From Bacteroidales bacterium (GTDB taxonomy: Bacteria > Bacteroidota > Bacteroidia > Bacteroidales > VadinHA17), in the NCBI GenBank assembly GCA_020353115.1, contig CP070687.1:2515343-2530158 (forward strand): a stretch of 14,816 nucleotides of DNA. Reading direction: 5' to 3'. The notes under the pieces are model-generated. The model saw only the letters and a program-made list of their open reading frames with translations, did no database searches and was not told the origin of the DNA. Made by a program: the position numbers and the translations under genes. Of this stretch, positions 1-8,900 are shown in pieces (within the stretch, counting starts at the first letter, position 1; every line of letters starts with the position of its first letter).

Positions 1-782
1 CAGGCAGTTAACAAAGTACTTTTCATGTTACTCATATGTTTCCATGGATTAACCCTCCCGATAAACCGGACTATAGCCGGCAAGGTCAGGGAAACATGGA
101 TCGCCAATCCTGAGAGTACCACAAGCATATACAGTCCCATACTTTGGATCAGCGCTATTAAATTATCCTGTTCCGCAACCTTTTCGGCAACCAGGCCGAA
201 TATACCAAATGGTGTAAACCGGATAATGAACAGTGTGATTTTCATCATTACATTGAAAACCCCGTTAAAAAAATCTGTAAGAAGCGTTCTTGGCTTTTGA
301 CTGGCCTGGGTAATAAAGAATCCAAATAAGATCGCAAAAAATATAACGGATAACATCTTTGTATTATCTCCGAAAACGGCGAAAATGTTATCCGGAATAA
401 TATGTATCAGCGTTTCTCCCAGGGTTTCCTTACTTGGAATATTCTGAACCTCCTGAGTTAAATTCAGGTCTGCACCTATTCCGGGACGAACTATATTGAC
501 AAGGAATAACCCTGTAATGATAGCAAGAGTGCTCGTGCATACATAATATGTGATTGTTTTTAATCCCAGCCTTCCCAGGTTTTCAGCACTGCCAAGGTTT
601 GCAACACCAGAAACGAGTGAACTGAGAATTAACGGAACAATAATCATTTTCAACGCCCGAAGAAAAACTTCTCCCATCCAGGCAACATAATGAATCTGAT
701 CTTTCAGGAATATCCCGTATAGAATGGAAAGTATTAACGCTATTAAAATCTGCCAGTGTAATTTGATTCTTGGAAAACTCAT
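1..782 (-). CDS. Dicarboxylate/amino acid:cation symporter (SDF/DAACS family), 3' end outside window
   Basis: The frame reading leftward from ATG 782-780 is open to the window edge and gives 260 codons with no stop. The protein resembles the neighbouring symporter at 956: an N-terminal membrane segment, a conserved LKMIIVPLILSSLVSG stretch near residue 45, IIPDNIFAVFGDNTKMLSVIFFAILFG near the middle (here cut into shorter pieces: IIPDN, then NTKML), and RFTPFGIFGLV before the fifth or sixth helix. It ends at STLLTA, just where the family's serine-rich hairpin (FSTSSS) should follow, so the substrate-binding C-terminal half is missing from the window. The family takes up glutamate, aspartate or C4-dicarboxylates with H+ or Na+ across the inner membrane. 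Substrate cannot be assigned because the binding residues are not visible. Transcribed divergently from the paralogue at 956. Confidence 0.88.
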   Translation of the reverse strand, partial: MSFPRIKLHWQILIALILSILYGIFLKDQIHYVAWMGEVFLRALKMIIVPLILSSLVSGVANLGSAENLGRLGLKTITYYVCTSTLAIITGLFLVNIVRPGIGADLNLTQEVQNIPSKETLGETLIHIIPDNIFAVFGDNTKMLSVIFFAILFGFFITQASQKPRTLLTDFFNGVFNVMMKITLFIIRFTPFGIFGLVAEKVAEQDNLIALIQSMGLYMLVVLSGLAIHVSLTLPAIVRFIGRVNPWKHMSNMKSTLLTA

Positions 783-955
783 AAAACGAAGTTTAAAACA
801 GTGCTAAAGATGCGTAAAAATAACAAAATAATATTATGGTGGAACAGAACGGATTGCCGGAAATAGCTAAAGCACATAACAATGAGCTGATTTATTATGT
901 ATCTAAAGATTTTTTTTCCAAATTTGATGCGTTTATGTTATACCAACCCTAGACA
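783..955. promoter_or_regulatory. Divergent intergenic region between two symporter genes
   Basis: These 173 bp lie between the start codons of two oppositely oriented symporter genes, so promoters for both should be here. The stretch is AT-rich. A TTTG at 923-926 could be a -33 element for the rightward gene, but I see no matching TAnnTTTG -7 box at the right distance, and none for the leftward gene. The regulatory role is inferred from position only. Confidence 0.4.
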
Positions 956-2266
956 ATGATGAAGAAGATACCATTAATGTGGAAAATCTTAACAGGTCTG
1001 GTGCTTGGTATTCTATGGGGATTGATTGCATTGTCAATCGGGCTTGAAAAGTTTACCTATGACTGGATTAAACCATGGGGTACGATTTTTATCAACCTTT
1101 TAAAACTTATTGCTGTCCCTCTGGTATTCGTTTCACTTGTTGTGGGTATTAGCACTATTTCTGAAATTTCGAGACTCACAAGGATCGGCCTCAGAACAAT
1201 AGCACTATTCCTGACTACCTCATTGATTGCGGTTTTAATCGGGTTGTTCCTCGTACATATTATTAATCCCGGATCCGCATTTTCTGAAGAGAAACAAACT
1301 GAGTTGAAACAGAAGTATTATCAGGATACGAATCCAAAAGAGAAACCGGCCGGGACACAACAGGAAAAATCACCGCTTCAACTCCTTGTGGATATGGTTC
1401 CCGATAACATCATACAGGCTGCTTCCGATAACACAAGGATGCTGCAGGTAATATTTTTTGCCATAATTTTCGCCGTCTCTCTCGTTCTGTTGCCCCATGG
1501 GAAAGTATCCGTTGTAAAGTACTTTTTTGCCGGTCTCAACGAAGTGATAATGAAACTTATTGATATCATAATGGTTACTGCTCCATTCGGGGTTTTTGCC
1601 CTTATAAGTTCGCTTGTTGTTGACTTTTCAGGTGATGTCGATCTGTTTGCTGCACTTGGCCTTTATTCCATAACATACATCACGGGAATGTTTTTGCTGA
1701 TTCTTTTATTTTATCCGCTCGTGACCGGATTATTTGCCGGAACAGGAATATTAGGATTTATGAGGGCAATTCTGCCCGCCCAAATGGTCGCATTTACAAC
1801 CAGTTCGAGTGCTGCGACGCTACCGGTAACCAAGGAACAGGTGGAAAATGAACTTGGCGTTTCACAGAAGATATCCGGCTTTGTCCTTCCGATTGGAGTT
1901 ACTATTAATATGGATGGGACAAGCTGTTATCTGGCCATCGCCGTGGTTTTCGTTGCACAGGTATTTGGCATACCACTGGATCTGGTAGACCAGCTGACCA
2001 TACTGCTGATGGCTCTCCTTGTTTCCATTGGTGCTCCGGGAATTCCAAGCGGAAGTATCATAATGTTAACTGCAATCATGGCTTCGGTTGATCTGCCTGC
2101 AGCAGGCCTTGCCCTGATTATCGGAGTTGACCGCCCTCTTGATATGTTACGCACCGTTGTGAATATTACCGGGGATTCAACGGTCGCGGTTCTGGTCGCA
2201 AAAGCAGAGGGTGAATTGAAGCCTCAATCAACGAATGCTTTTGTTTCCACCAGGAAAAAGGATTAG
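956..2266 (+). CDS. Dicarboxylate/amino acid:cation symporter (SDF/DAACS family, GltP/DctA-like)
   Basis: A complete 436-residue inner-membrane symporter. Visible family hallmarks are the serine-rich hairpin-1 motif TTSSSAATLPVT (residues 281-292), the NMDGT motif at 318-322 that binds cation and substrate, a second re-entrant loop (SIGAPGIPSGS), and the C-terminal helix with D396, R399, T400 and N403 in the pattern DMLRTVVN. In the archaeal homologue GltPh the matching Asp, Arg, Thr and Asn contact aspartate, so an acidic amino acid or C4-dicarboxylate is the likely substrate. About 30 charged residues (roughly 108-142) are inserted between the third and fourth membrane helices, a variable region of the family and absent from the paralogue next door. 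ATG codons lie at 956 and 959; either could be used. Coupling ion (Na+ or H+) cannot be read from the sequence. Confidence 0.93.
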   Translation: MMKKIPLMWKILTGLVLGILWGLIALSIGLEKFTYDWIKPWGTIFINLLKLIAVPLVFVSLVVGISTISEISRLTRIGLRTIALFLTTSLIAVLIGLFLVHIINPGSAFSEEKQTELKQKYYQDTNPKEKPAGTQQEKSPLQLLVDMVPDNIIQAASDNTRMLQVIFFAIIFAVSLVLLPHGKVSVVKYFFAGLNEVIMKLIDIIMVTAPFGVFALISSLVVDFSGDVDLFAALGLYSITYITGMFLLILLFYPLVTGLFAGTGILGFMRAILPAQMVAFTTSSSAATLPVTKEQVENELGVSQKISGFVLPIGVTINMDGTSCYLAIAVVFVAQVFGIPLDLVDQLTILLMALLVSIGAPGIPSGSIIMLTAIMASVDLPAAGLALIIGVDRPLDMLRTVVNITGDSTVAVLVAKAEGELKPQSTNAFVSTRKKD

Positions 2267-2580
2267 CAAGACGGACTGAAATACCTGAAATACTTTATCC
2301 CTTAGTAATCCCTGTACAATATCTGTATGAAATCATCTACTGAACACCTTCACTTGTTCGATTATCGTAAAAATCATTTTATGTGAGAATGGTAAACTTC
2401 CTGCATGCAGGTTTCTGATGATTGTCATTTTACCGCATTTTAAAAATACAGTGCCCTTGAAATGATTTAAGATCAGCACTTTCGTAAAAAATCGAACCAT
2501 TTATTTTAACTATTATTTATTTTTTATACATTTATATAAAATATGACTATGAGTCATAATTAACAAACAGTATAGTACAT
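2267..2580. other. 314-bp intergenic region before the efflux operon
   Basis: No convincing ORF on either strand. It holds a 12-bp perfect palindrome CCTGCATGCAGG (2400-2411), an AT-rich run from about 2490 and the 17-bp operator-like palindrome at 2542-2558. No clear hairpin plus T-tract terminator was found for the upstream symporter gene; the palindrome at 2400 is not followed by a T run. Confidence 0.6.
2542..2558. promoter_or_regulatory. Probable TetR-family operator (perfect 17-bp palindrome)
   Basis: TATGACTATGAGTCATA is a perfect inverted repeat: 7-bp arms TATGACT/AGTCATA around a 3-bp centre. It ends 22 bp before the TetR start codon at 2581. A weak -7-like box (TACATTTA, 2527-2534) lies just upstream, which would put the operator at the transcription start. 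TetR-family repressors usually bind such short dyads next to their own gene. Function is inferred from symmetry and position. Confidence 0.7.
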
Positions 2581-3225
2581 ATGGGAATCATTGAACGTAA
2601 GGAAAGAGAAAAGGAGCAAAGACGCAAGGATATAATCCTTGCTGCGGAAAAGGTGTTTCATTCGAAAGGGTTTGACCGTTCGACCATGGATGACGTGGCT
2701 GAAGAGGCTGAGTTGAGTAAAGGTACGCTCTATCTCTATTTTAAAAGTAAGGTTGAAATCCATTGGGCAATTACCGAGAAAGGCTTGTCACTTCTTTCTG
2801 ACCGGATGACGGAAACAATATCATCCGACCGCACAGGCATTGAGAACCTGTTCGAATTGGGGGATGTATTTTACAGGTTTTCGGAGGAACAACCGGTCTA
2901 TTTCAATTCAATACTTTTTTTCGAAGGGAAAGATCTGGAGAAACTGGAGTTTGGAGATATAATTATGGAAAACTGGTTTAAGGGGTCACCTATTGAAAAA
3001 CTTTATGAAGTGGTCGAAGCTGGCATGAAGGATGGTACGGTCAGGGATGATTTGCCGGTCTCGACCATGGCCAATACGCTTTGGGCACAAATGCTGGGTG
3101 TTTTGCAGGTAATCCGGAACAAGAGAGAAGTTTTTGAAATGCTTAACATTACTCCCGGTGAGTTGATCCGGTGTCATTATGAATTGTTAATGAACGGAAT
3201 AAAGACTAAAGGATTTGTATCATGA
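2581..3225 (+). CDS. TetR/AcrR family transcriptional regulator of the efflux operon
   Basis: A 214-residue protein with the standard TetR layout. Residues 12-57 carry the DNA-binding domain: the first helix RRKDIILAAEKVF, then the helix-turn-helix DDVAEEAELSKGTLYLYFKS (37-56), an excellent match to the family signature with the GTLYxYF recognition-helix end. Residues from about 65 on form the variable all-helical ligand-binding domain. It is the first gene of the unit: its stop overlaps the start of the tolC-like gene by 4 bp (ATGA), so the two are co-translated. A perfect palindrome 22 bp upstream suggests autorepression, with derepression when a pump substrate binds. The ligand is unknown. 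Start ATG 2581 fits the usual short N-terminal arm. Confidence 0.92.
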   Translation: MGIIERKEREKEQRRKDIILAAEKVFHSKGFDRSTMDDVAEEAELSKGTLYLYFKSKVEIHWAITEKGLSLLSDRMTETISSDRTGIENLFELGDVFYRFSEEQPVYFNSILFFEGKDLEKLEFGDIIMENWFKGSPIEKLYEVVEAGMKDGTVRDDLPVSTMANTLWAQMLGVLQVIRNKREVFEMLNITPGELIRCHYELLMNGIKTKGFVS

Positions 3226-4598
3226 AGATAAGGATCTGTCTGGTTCTATGCTTTTTTCTTATTTACTTTCCGGTTATCGGGCAAAACCGGATCCTGGATG
3301 ATTATATCCGGGAAGGGCTGACAAACAATCTGGCGCTCAGGCAAAAGCTGGCCTCATATGATAAAAGTCTTGAGGCTGTGAAGGAGGCACGGCGCATGTT
3401 CTATCCGAATGTATCATTTAATGCCAGATATTCGAGGGCAGAAGGGGGCAGGATAATAGAATTCCCGGTGGGAGATCTTCTTAACCCTGTATATTCAACC
3501 CTGAATGCACTGACCATGTCGAATATTTTCCCCCAGATTGAAAACGAAGAATTTTCTTTTCTCCGGCCCAGGGAACATGAGACCAAGGTCCAGGTGATTC
3601 AACCGATATTCAATACGGGACTCTATTTCAATCAAAAGATAAAAAACGAGATGAACCGGATCCAGCAGATTGATGTGGAAATGTATAAGCGATTCCTGGT
3701 CTCCGAGGTTAAAAAAGCATACTATAACTATTTACAAACTCTTCAGGTGAGGGATCTGGGATTTGAAACGATGAAGCTCCTCGAGGAGAATATCCGGGTA
3801 AGTAAAAAGCTGTTTGAGAATCAAATGGTAACCCAGGATGTTGTATACAGATCCGAGGCTGAATTAAGCAAAAATGAACTCTTCATTGCCGATGCAGAAA
3901 AGAATATTCAGGTTGCACGGTCCTATTTCAATTTTTTACTGAACAGATCCCTGGATGAAGACATAAACGGGATCGAAAGCTTTCCGGGGGTGGCACCACA
4001 AGACGACTTGGAACAGGCTGAATTTCTGGCTGTTAATAACCGAGAGGAGCTGGACCTGCTGGAGCACTATATTACGGCGTCTGAATATAACCTGAAAATA
4101 AAACGTGCCCAGAATCATCCCATGTTGCTTGCGGCGGTTGACTATGGGTTTCAGGGGGAAAAATACCGTTTCACTTCGCAGTATGATTTTGTTATCGCTT
4201 CTTTCGTCCTGAAATGGGACATCTTTTCCGGATTTCAAAACCAGGCGAGGATCAAACAGGCTAAAATAGACAAGGAAATACTTACACGACAAAAGGAAGA
4301 ACTGGAACAAAAAATCAAACTCGAAGTTACACAGACATTCTATGATCTGAAAGCTTCCTTTCAATCGGTCCGTTCGGCCGAGAAAGAGCTTCTGCACGCC
4401 AGAAATGCCTTTAAACTGGTGGACCGCAAATACCGGGAGGGGATGGCTTCACTTATCGAATTCATTGATTCCCGAACCACCATGACTCAGGCGGAATGGA
4501 GCTGGATTATAACCCGGTTTGACCTCCAGGTTAAACTGGCGGAATTTGAAAGGATAACCGCATCATATAATGTGAAGGTACCGGAAACCAATCAATGA
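3222..4598 (+). CDS. TolC-family outer-membrane efflux channel
   Basis: A 458-residue protein with an N-terminal signal peptide (KIR, then a hydrophobic stretch, cleavage probably near IGQ at residue 21). The mature part shows two similar long helical, coiled-coil-rich halves, as expected for the two outer-membrane efflux protein repeats that trimerise into a barrel plus periplasmic tunnel. Typical elements are the N-terminal helix with LTNNLALRQ, FYPNVSFNARYS entering the first beta-strands, VIQPIFNTGL, and in the second half HPMLLAAVDYGFQG and LKWDIFSGF, and the closing KYREGMASLIEFIDSR. It starts inside the TetR stop codon and is followed after 54 bp by the adaptor gene. It should form the exit duct of the tripartite pump encoded here. 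Substrate not predictable. Confidence 0.92.
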   Translation: MKIRICLVLCFFLIYFPVIGQNRILDDYIREGLTNNLALRQKLASYDKSLEAVKEARRMFYPNVSFNARYSRAEGGRIIEFPVGDLLNPVYSTLNALTMSNIFPQIENEEFSFLRPREHETKVQVIQPIFNTGLYFNQKIKNEMNRIQQIDVEMYKRFLVSEVKKAYYNYLQTLQVRDLGFETMKLLEENIRVSKKLFENQMVTQDVVYRSEAELSKNELFIADAEKNIQVARSYFNFLLNRSLDEDINGIESFPGVAPQDDLEQAEFLAVNNREELDLLEHYITASEYNLKIKRAQNHPMLLAAVDYGFQGEKYRFTSQYDFVIASFVLKWDIFSGFQNQARIKQAKIDKEILTRQKEELEQKIKLEVTQTFYDLKASFQSVRSAEKELLHARNAFKLVDRKYREGMASLIEFIDSRTTMTQAEWSWIITRFDLQVKLAEFERITASYNVKVPETNQ

Positions 4599-4652
4599 TT
4601 ATTGTAATTTTTGATTCAAATAACATATCAAAAAACCTTGTAAAACAATAGT

Positions 4653-5714
4653 ATGCATATAAATAATAAAAAGTATCCTATCCTATTGGGTTTCGTGATC
4701 CTGTTGTCGGGTTGTATGAATCCAAAAGGAGAGGTAAAAAAAGCTCGTGAACCTATACATGTTAAAGTCTCTGCCGCAATCGTAAGAGATTTTGCTTTCC
4801 CGGTACATGCCAGCGGTAAGTTGTCCTCAAAATCCGAGGTAAAACTGAGTTTTAAAACCGGAGGGATCATTTCGAATATTTATGTGGAAGAAGGCCAGAA
4901 TGTCCTGGAAGGCAAGAGGATGGCTCAATTGGATCTTTCGGAAATCCAGGCAACTGCAAATCAGGCAAACCTTGGGCTGAATAAGGCGGAGAGGGATCTG
5001 GAAAGGATTGAGAATCTTTATCGTGATAGTGTCGCCACACTGGAACAATATGAAAATGCAAGAACCGCCTTCGAGGTGGCGGCCAACCAGGCACGTATCG
5101 CAGAATTTAACCTGAAATATTCCACCATTACCGCTCCTTCGAATGGCAAGGTGCTGAAGAGGATTGTGGAAGAGAATGAAATTATCGCACCCGGTTATCC
5201 GGTATTTATGTTTGCCGCATCAGAAAATGACTGGGTTTTAAAGGCGAACCTAACTGATAAGGACTTGGTGAGGGTTAACCTTCGTGATTCTGCATACATT
5301 TCATTTGATCCCTTTCCAGATACACGTTTTACTGCATGCGTATCTGAGATCGGGAGTGTATCGGATCCATTTACAGGAACATATGAAGTGGAACTTACAC
5401 TGGATAAAACGGGAGTGTCTTTCGCATCCGGTTTTATCGGCAAAGCGGATATCATTCCTTCGGGGAGACAATTTTACATTTCCATTCCTGTCGATGCCAT
5501 GGTTGAAGCTGACGAGTTGAACGGATATGTCTATGTCGTTGAAAATGAAAAACCTGTCAGAAAAAGAATCGAGATCGGCGGATTCTGGGAGCATGAAATT
5601 TTAGTAAAAAGCGGGCTTGATTCCGGAATGATGGTTATTACGGAGGGAGCCGGCTTCGTACGACCTGATTCGGAGATCAGGATTGTGGAGGGAGAGGTGA
5701 GAAGTGATCAGTGA
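4653..5714 (+). CDS. RND efflux periplasmic adaptor (membrane fusion protein), lipoprotein
   Basis: A 353-residue adaptor. The N-terminus is a lipoprotein signal with lipobox LSGC, Cys21 being the acylated residue. Residues about 55-100 form the first half of the lipoyl-like domain (SFKTGGIISNIYVEEGQNV), about 100-150 a short alpha-helical hairpin, about 155-185 the second lipoyl half (ITAPSNGKVLKRIVEENE), and the rest the beta-barrel and membrane-proximal domains. Such proteins bridge the RND pump and the TolC channel in the periplasm. The last residues (VRSDQ) and the TGA stop at 5712-5714 lie inside a 7-bp tandem repeat array, so the native C-terminus may have been replaced or trimmed by the repeat. 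The hairpin is short compared with AcrA-type adaptors. Confidence 0.92.
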   Translation: MHINNKKYPILLGFVILLSGCMNPKGEVKKAREPIHVKVSAAIVRDFAFPVHASGKLSSKSEVKLSFKTGGIISNIYVEEGQNVLEGKRMAQLDLSEIQATANQANLGLNKAERDLERIENLYRDSVATLEQYENARTAFEVAANQARIAEFNLKYSTITAPSNGKVLKRIVEENEIIAPGYPVFMFAASENDWVLKANLTDKDLVRVNLRDSAYISFDPFPDTRFTACVSEIGSVSDPFTGTYEVELTLDKTGVSFASGFIGKADIIPSGRQFYISIPVDAMVEADELNGYVYVVENEKPVRKRIEIGGFWEHEILVKSGLDSGMMVITEGAGFVRPDSEIRIVEGEVRSDQ

Positions 5715-5775
5715 GAAGTGAACAGTGAACAGTGAAGAGTGATCAGTGAACAGTGAGAAGTGAGAAGTGAGTAGT
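5699..5775. repeat. Heptanucleotide tandem array GANNAGT x 11
   Basis: Eleven exact-length heptads run without a gap: GAGAAGT, GATCAGT, GAGAAGT, GAACAGT, GAACAGT, GAAGAGT, GATCAGT, GAACAGT, GAGAAGT, GAGAAGT, GAGTAGT. Positions 1, 2, 5, 6 and 7 are invariant; 3 and 4 vary. Every junction creates TGA, and because 7 is not a multiple of 3 the array stops all three rightward frames within 21 bp. It contains the stop codon of the adaptor gene. Degenerate copies continue to about 5850. Confidence 0.9.
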
Positions 5776-5936
5776 GGCGAGCAGGAACCGGGAACAGTGA
5801 AGAGTGGACCGTAACGGGTGACGAAGAACAGGAACCGGGAGAGAACGGAGAATTGTTAATTGAGAAATGGTTCGTTCGGCGGTCCAGACGGGAAAGAAAT
5901 GTCTTCCCGCATCAGGCTGGCATTCGGTAAAAAACG
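5776..5936. repeat. Composite intergenic repeat, copy 1 (GC-rich block and degenerate hairpin block)
   Basis: After the heptads comes GGCGAGCAGGAACCGGGAAC (5776-5795), then looser GAAGAGT and GGAACCGGGA pieces, then a block at 5882-5936 that aligns with 9065-9123 downstream of the RND gene. The last 31 bp (5906-5936 against 9093-9123) differ at 5 positions. The reading frame of the pump is open through the end of this block, but since the same sequence recurs in non-coding DNA it is unlikely to be coding. Confidence 0.75.
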
Positions 5937-5959
5937 ATTATCTATATCTACAAACACCC

Positions 5960-8900
5960 ATGAAACTACCACGTTTTGCCATACGGAACCACCAGTTTAC
6001 AATCCTGGCATTTACATTGCTGTTGATAATGGGGATTAAATCATTTCTTACGATGCCACGTTCAGAAAATCCCACCATATATGTCCCGGGAGGGACGGTA
6101 TACGTGGTCTATCCAGGTGCAAATCCCCAGGATCTGGAACAATTGGTGGCGTTTCCACTGGAGGGAGCCCTGAACGAACTGGAAGATATAGAACAGATTC
6201 AGACCGATCTGAAGGATGGTCTTGCTGTTATAAGCGTTGAGTTCAGCTATGATACGGATGCAGAGAAGAAATTTGAGGAAGTGATCCGGCAGGTAAACAG
6301 TGTGAAAAACGATCTGCCCTCCGAAATTATCTACCTGGATGTGATGGAATGGTCCAGCAGCGATCTCGCAATGATCCAACTTGCCTTTATAGCAGACACG
6401 GTATCCTTTGCAAGGCTGGAATACCAGGCAGATCAGCTGAAAAGAAGGATCGAGAAAACCGCCGGAGTGAAAAGGGTTGAGATATTGGCTGTACCGGCAC
6501 AGGAGATTAGAATTTCTCTTGATATAGAAAAAATGGCCGGGATGAACATTTCCATTACACAGGTTGCCCAGGCAATCCAGAGCAATAATGCAAATATTCC
6601 TGGTGGTTCCGTAAAGCTGGATGGCAAGAGTTTTGGAATAAAAACAAGCGGTTCCTACAAAAACCTGGAGGAATTGAGAAATACCGTTGTCCACTCCTAC
6701 CTTGGGAAGCTGATTCATCTGAAACATATCGCCACGGTAGAATACGATTACGAAGACAATAACTATTACGCCAGGTTTAATGGTCAAAGATGTATTTTCC
6801 TTACAATTCATCAGAAGGAGGATCTGGATGTGATTGATCTGGCCGGACAGATCAAACCTTTAATTGCCAATTTTCAGCGATATATGCCGGAAGAGATCCG
6901 GCTGGAATATGTGTTTGACCAGTCTGAGGTCATCAAAACACGAATCAGTGGTTTCATGAGCAACCTGATCCAGGGAATTGCACTTGTTGGAATCATAGTT
7001 CTTTTATCCCTGGGCCTGAGGTCTTCCCTTATCGTAATCCTGGCCATTCCGATGTCAATCCTTGTCGGGCTTTCTTTTGTCGATATGGCAGGGTTCGGAT
7101 TACAACAGATTTCGATTGCCGCTCTGGTTGTGGCACTCGGGCTACTGGTGGATAATTCAATCGTGGTGGTGGAAAATATCCGGCGGTTTATCCGGTTGGG
7201 ATACAATCCGGGGGAAGCTGCCGGGAAAGGGGCTTCCCAGATCGGATGGCCTATCTTTAGCGCAACACTTACAACTTTGCTGGCTTTCGTTCCGATTATC
7301 ATGATGCCCGATAAAGCCGGGGATTTTATAAAGAGTCTTCCCGTCACCCTAATAGCAACCCTCTCTGTTTCTTTGTTTCTGGCATTATCCCTGACTCCTC
7401 TTGCCGGAAGCCTGATGTTCCGGGATTTAAAAGGAACTCTTAACGGAAGATCGGATTTTTTCCAGCGGTTTCTGAAACGGATTATTGAAGGACCATACAG
7501 GAAAGTACTCGATTTCTCTATTCGAAGAAAAGCGGTCGTACTGAGCCTTGCTTTTCTTATTCTTGCCGGTTCTGTTGTCATGTTCCCACTGGTTGGTATC
7601 AGCTTTTTTCCGCCGGCTGAAACGCCGGAATTCATGATACGTGCCCTACTGCCTGAAGGATCGAATATAGACAGAACCGACCGGGTTGCCCGGGATGTCG
7701 AAGCAGTTCTGGCCTCCATGACCCAGGTCGACCATTTTGCCACCAATGTAGGACACGGAAACCCTAGAATCTACTACAATATTTTCTCAAAGAACTATGC
7801 CCTGAATTTTGCCGAAATATATGTTAAACTGAAAGAATACAATTCGGAAGACTACCGACGCACGGTTGAAGAATTGCGGCAACAGTTCGTGAATTATCCC
7901 GGGGCAAAGATAACCGTCAAGGAATACATGCAGGGCGTGCCGAGCGATGCACCCATAATGGTATATGTTCACGGAGAAGATGTGGATGTACTGACCGGCC
8001 TGGCAAGAGAAGTACAGGAAATCCTGGAAACGATTCCGGGTCCTATTAACATTGATAACCAGCTCGATATTTCAAGAACAGATATCCATTTCAATATTAA
8101 CAAAGAGAAAGCCGGGATTTTCGGTGTTCCGGTTGTTGAAATTGACAGGGCTATACGGACGGCCATTAGCGGGATGGAAATAGGCAGTTTCAGAAACGAG
8201 GAAGGTGAGGAATTCAAGATCGTTATTCGGCTCCCGGTTAACGAAAGAGTACAACTGCAGGATTTCCAAAAGATATTTGTCCGATCCCTTTCCGGAAGAT
8301 TTATCCCGCTGTACCAGCTTGCAACCATGGAATTCAGGGAAGCTCCGGGTATAGTAAGCCGGTATAACCTTGAAAGATCCGGCCTGATAAAGGCTGATCT
8401 GACACCGGATGCCAGCCTGGATGAGGTTCTTGATGAGCTGATCAGCCAACTTGAAATGATCCGTTTTCCGGATAATTATGACTACTGGATCGGCGGCGAA
8501 CTGGAAAACCGTACGGAATCATTCGGCGGCATGAAACATGCCGTGCTGCTTGCACTTATAGCCATCTTTGCCGTCCTCGTTCTTCAGTTTAAATCTTTTG
8601 TACAACCAATTATTATCTTCGTGGCAATACCACTTGCCATGATCGGTTCGATCTGGGCTCTGTTTATTACCGGATATACCTTCTCATTTACTGCCTTTAT
8701 CGGAGCTGCCAGCCTTGTAGGAATTGTGGTGAACAACTCTATTATCCTGGTCGACTACACCAACATCCTCAGAAAGGAAGGATTAATACTGGAAGAAGCT
8801 CTGAAAAAAGCGGGTGAAACCAGATTTACACCTATTCTGCTTACCACACTTACAACAATCGGTGGCCTTCTTCCCCTGACCCTGAGAGGTGGTGAACTGT

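Noticed and set aside
25..300. Plus-strand ORF at the left edge
   Set aside because: It is the antisense of the left symporter gene, which is open through the whole segment and has clear family motifs.
2400..2411. CCTGCATGCAGG palindrome as terminator of the symporter gene
   Set aside because: A 12-bp palindrome without a loop and with no T run after it; more than 130 bp past the stop codon.
3936..4397. Minus-strand 153-codon ORF within the TolC gene, and the similar long antisense frames within the pump gene
   Set aside because: Antisense shadows of well-supported genes; no recognisable domains.
5699..5775. Heptad array as a CRISPR or phase-variation tract
   Set aside because: Units are 7 bp without spacers, so not CRISPR; the array is at the gene's end rather than within the early coding region, and TGA already occurs in all frames, so length change would hardly switch the gene.
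5867..5959. N-terminal extension of the RND pump (31 codons from ATG 5867)
   Set aside because: Most of it is a degenerate copy of a repeat block also present in non-coding DNA at 9065-9123, and RND proteins normally begin just before the first membrane helix, as from ATG 5960.
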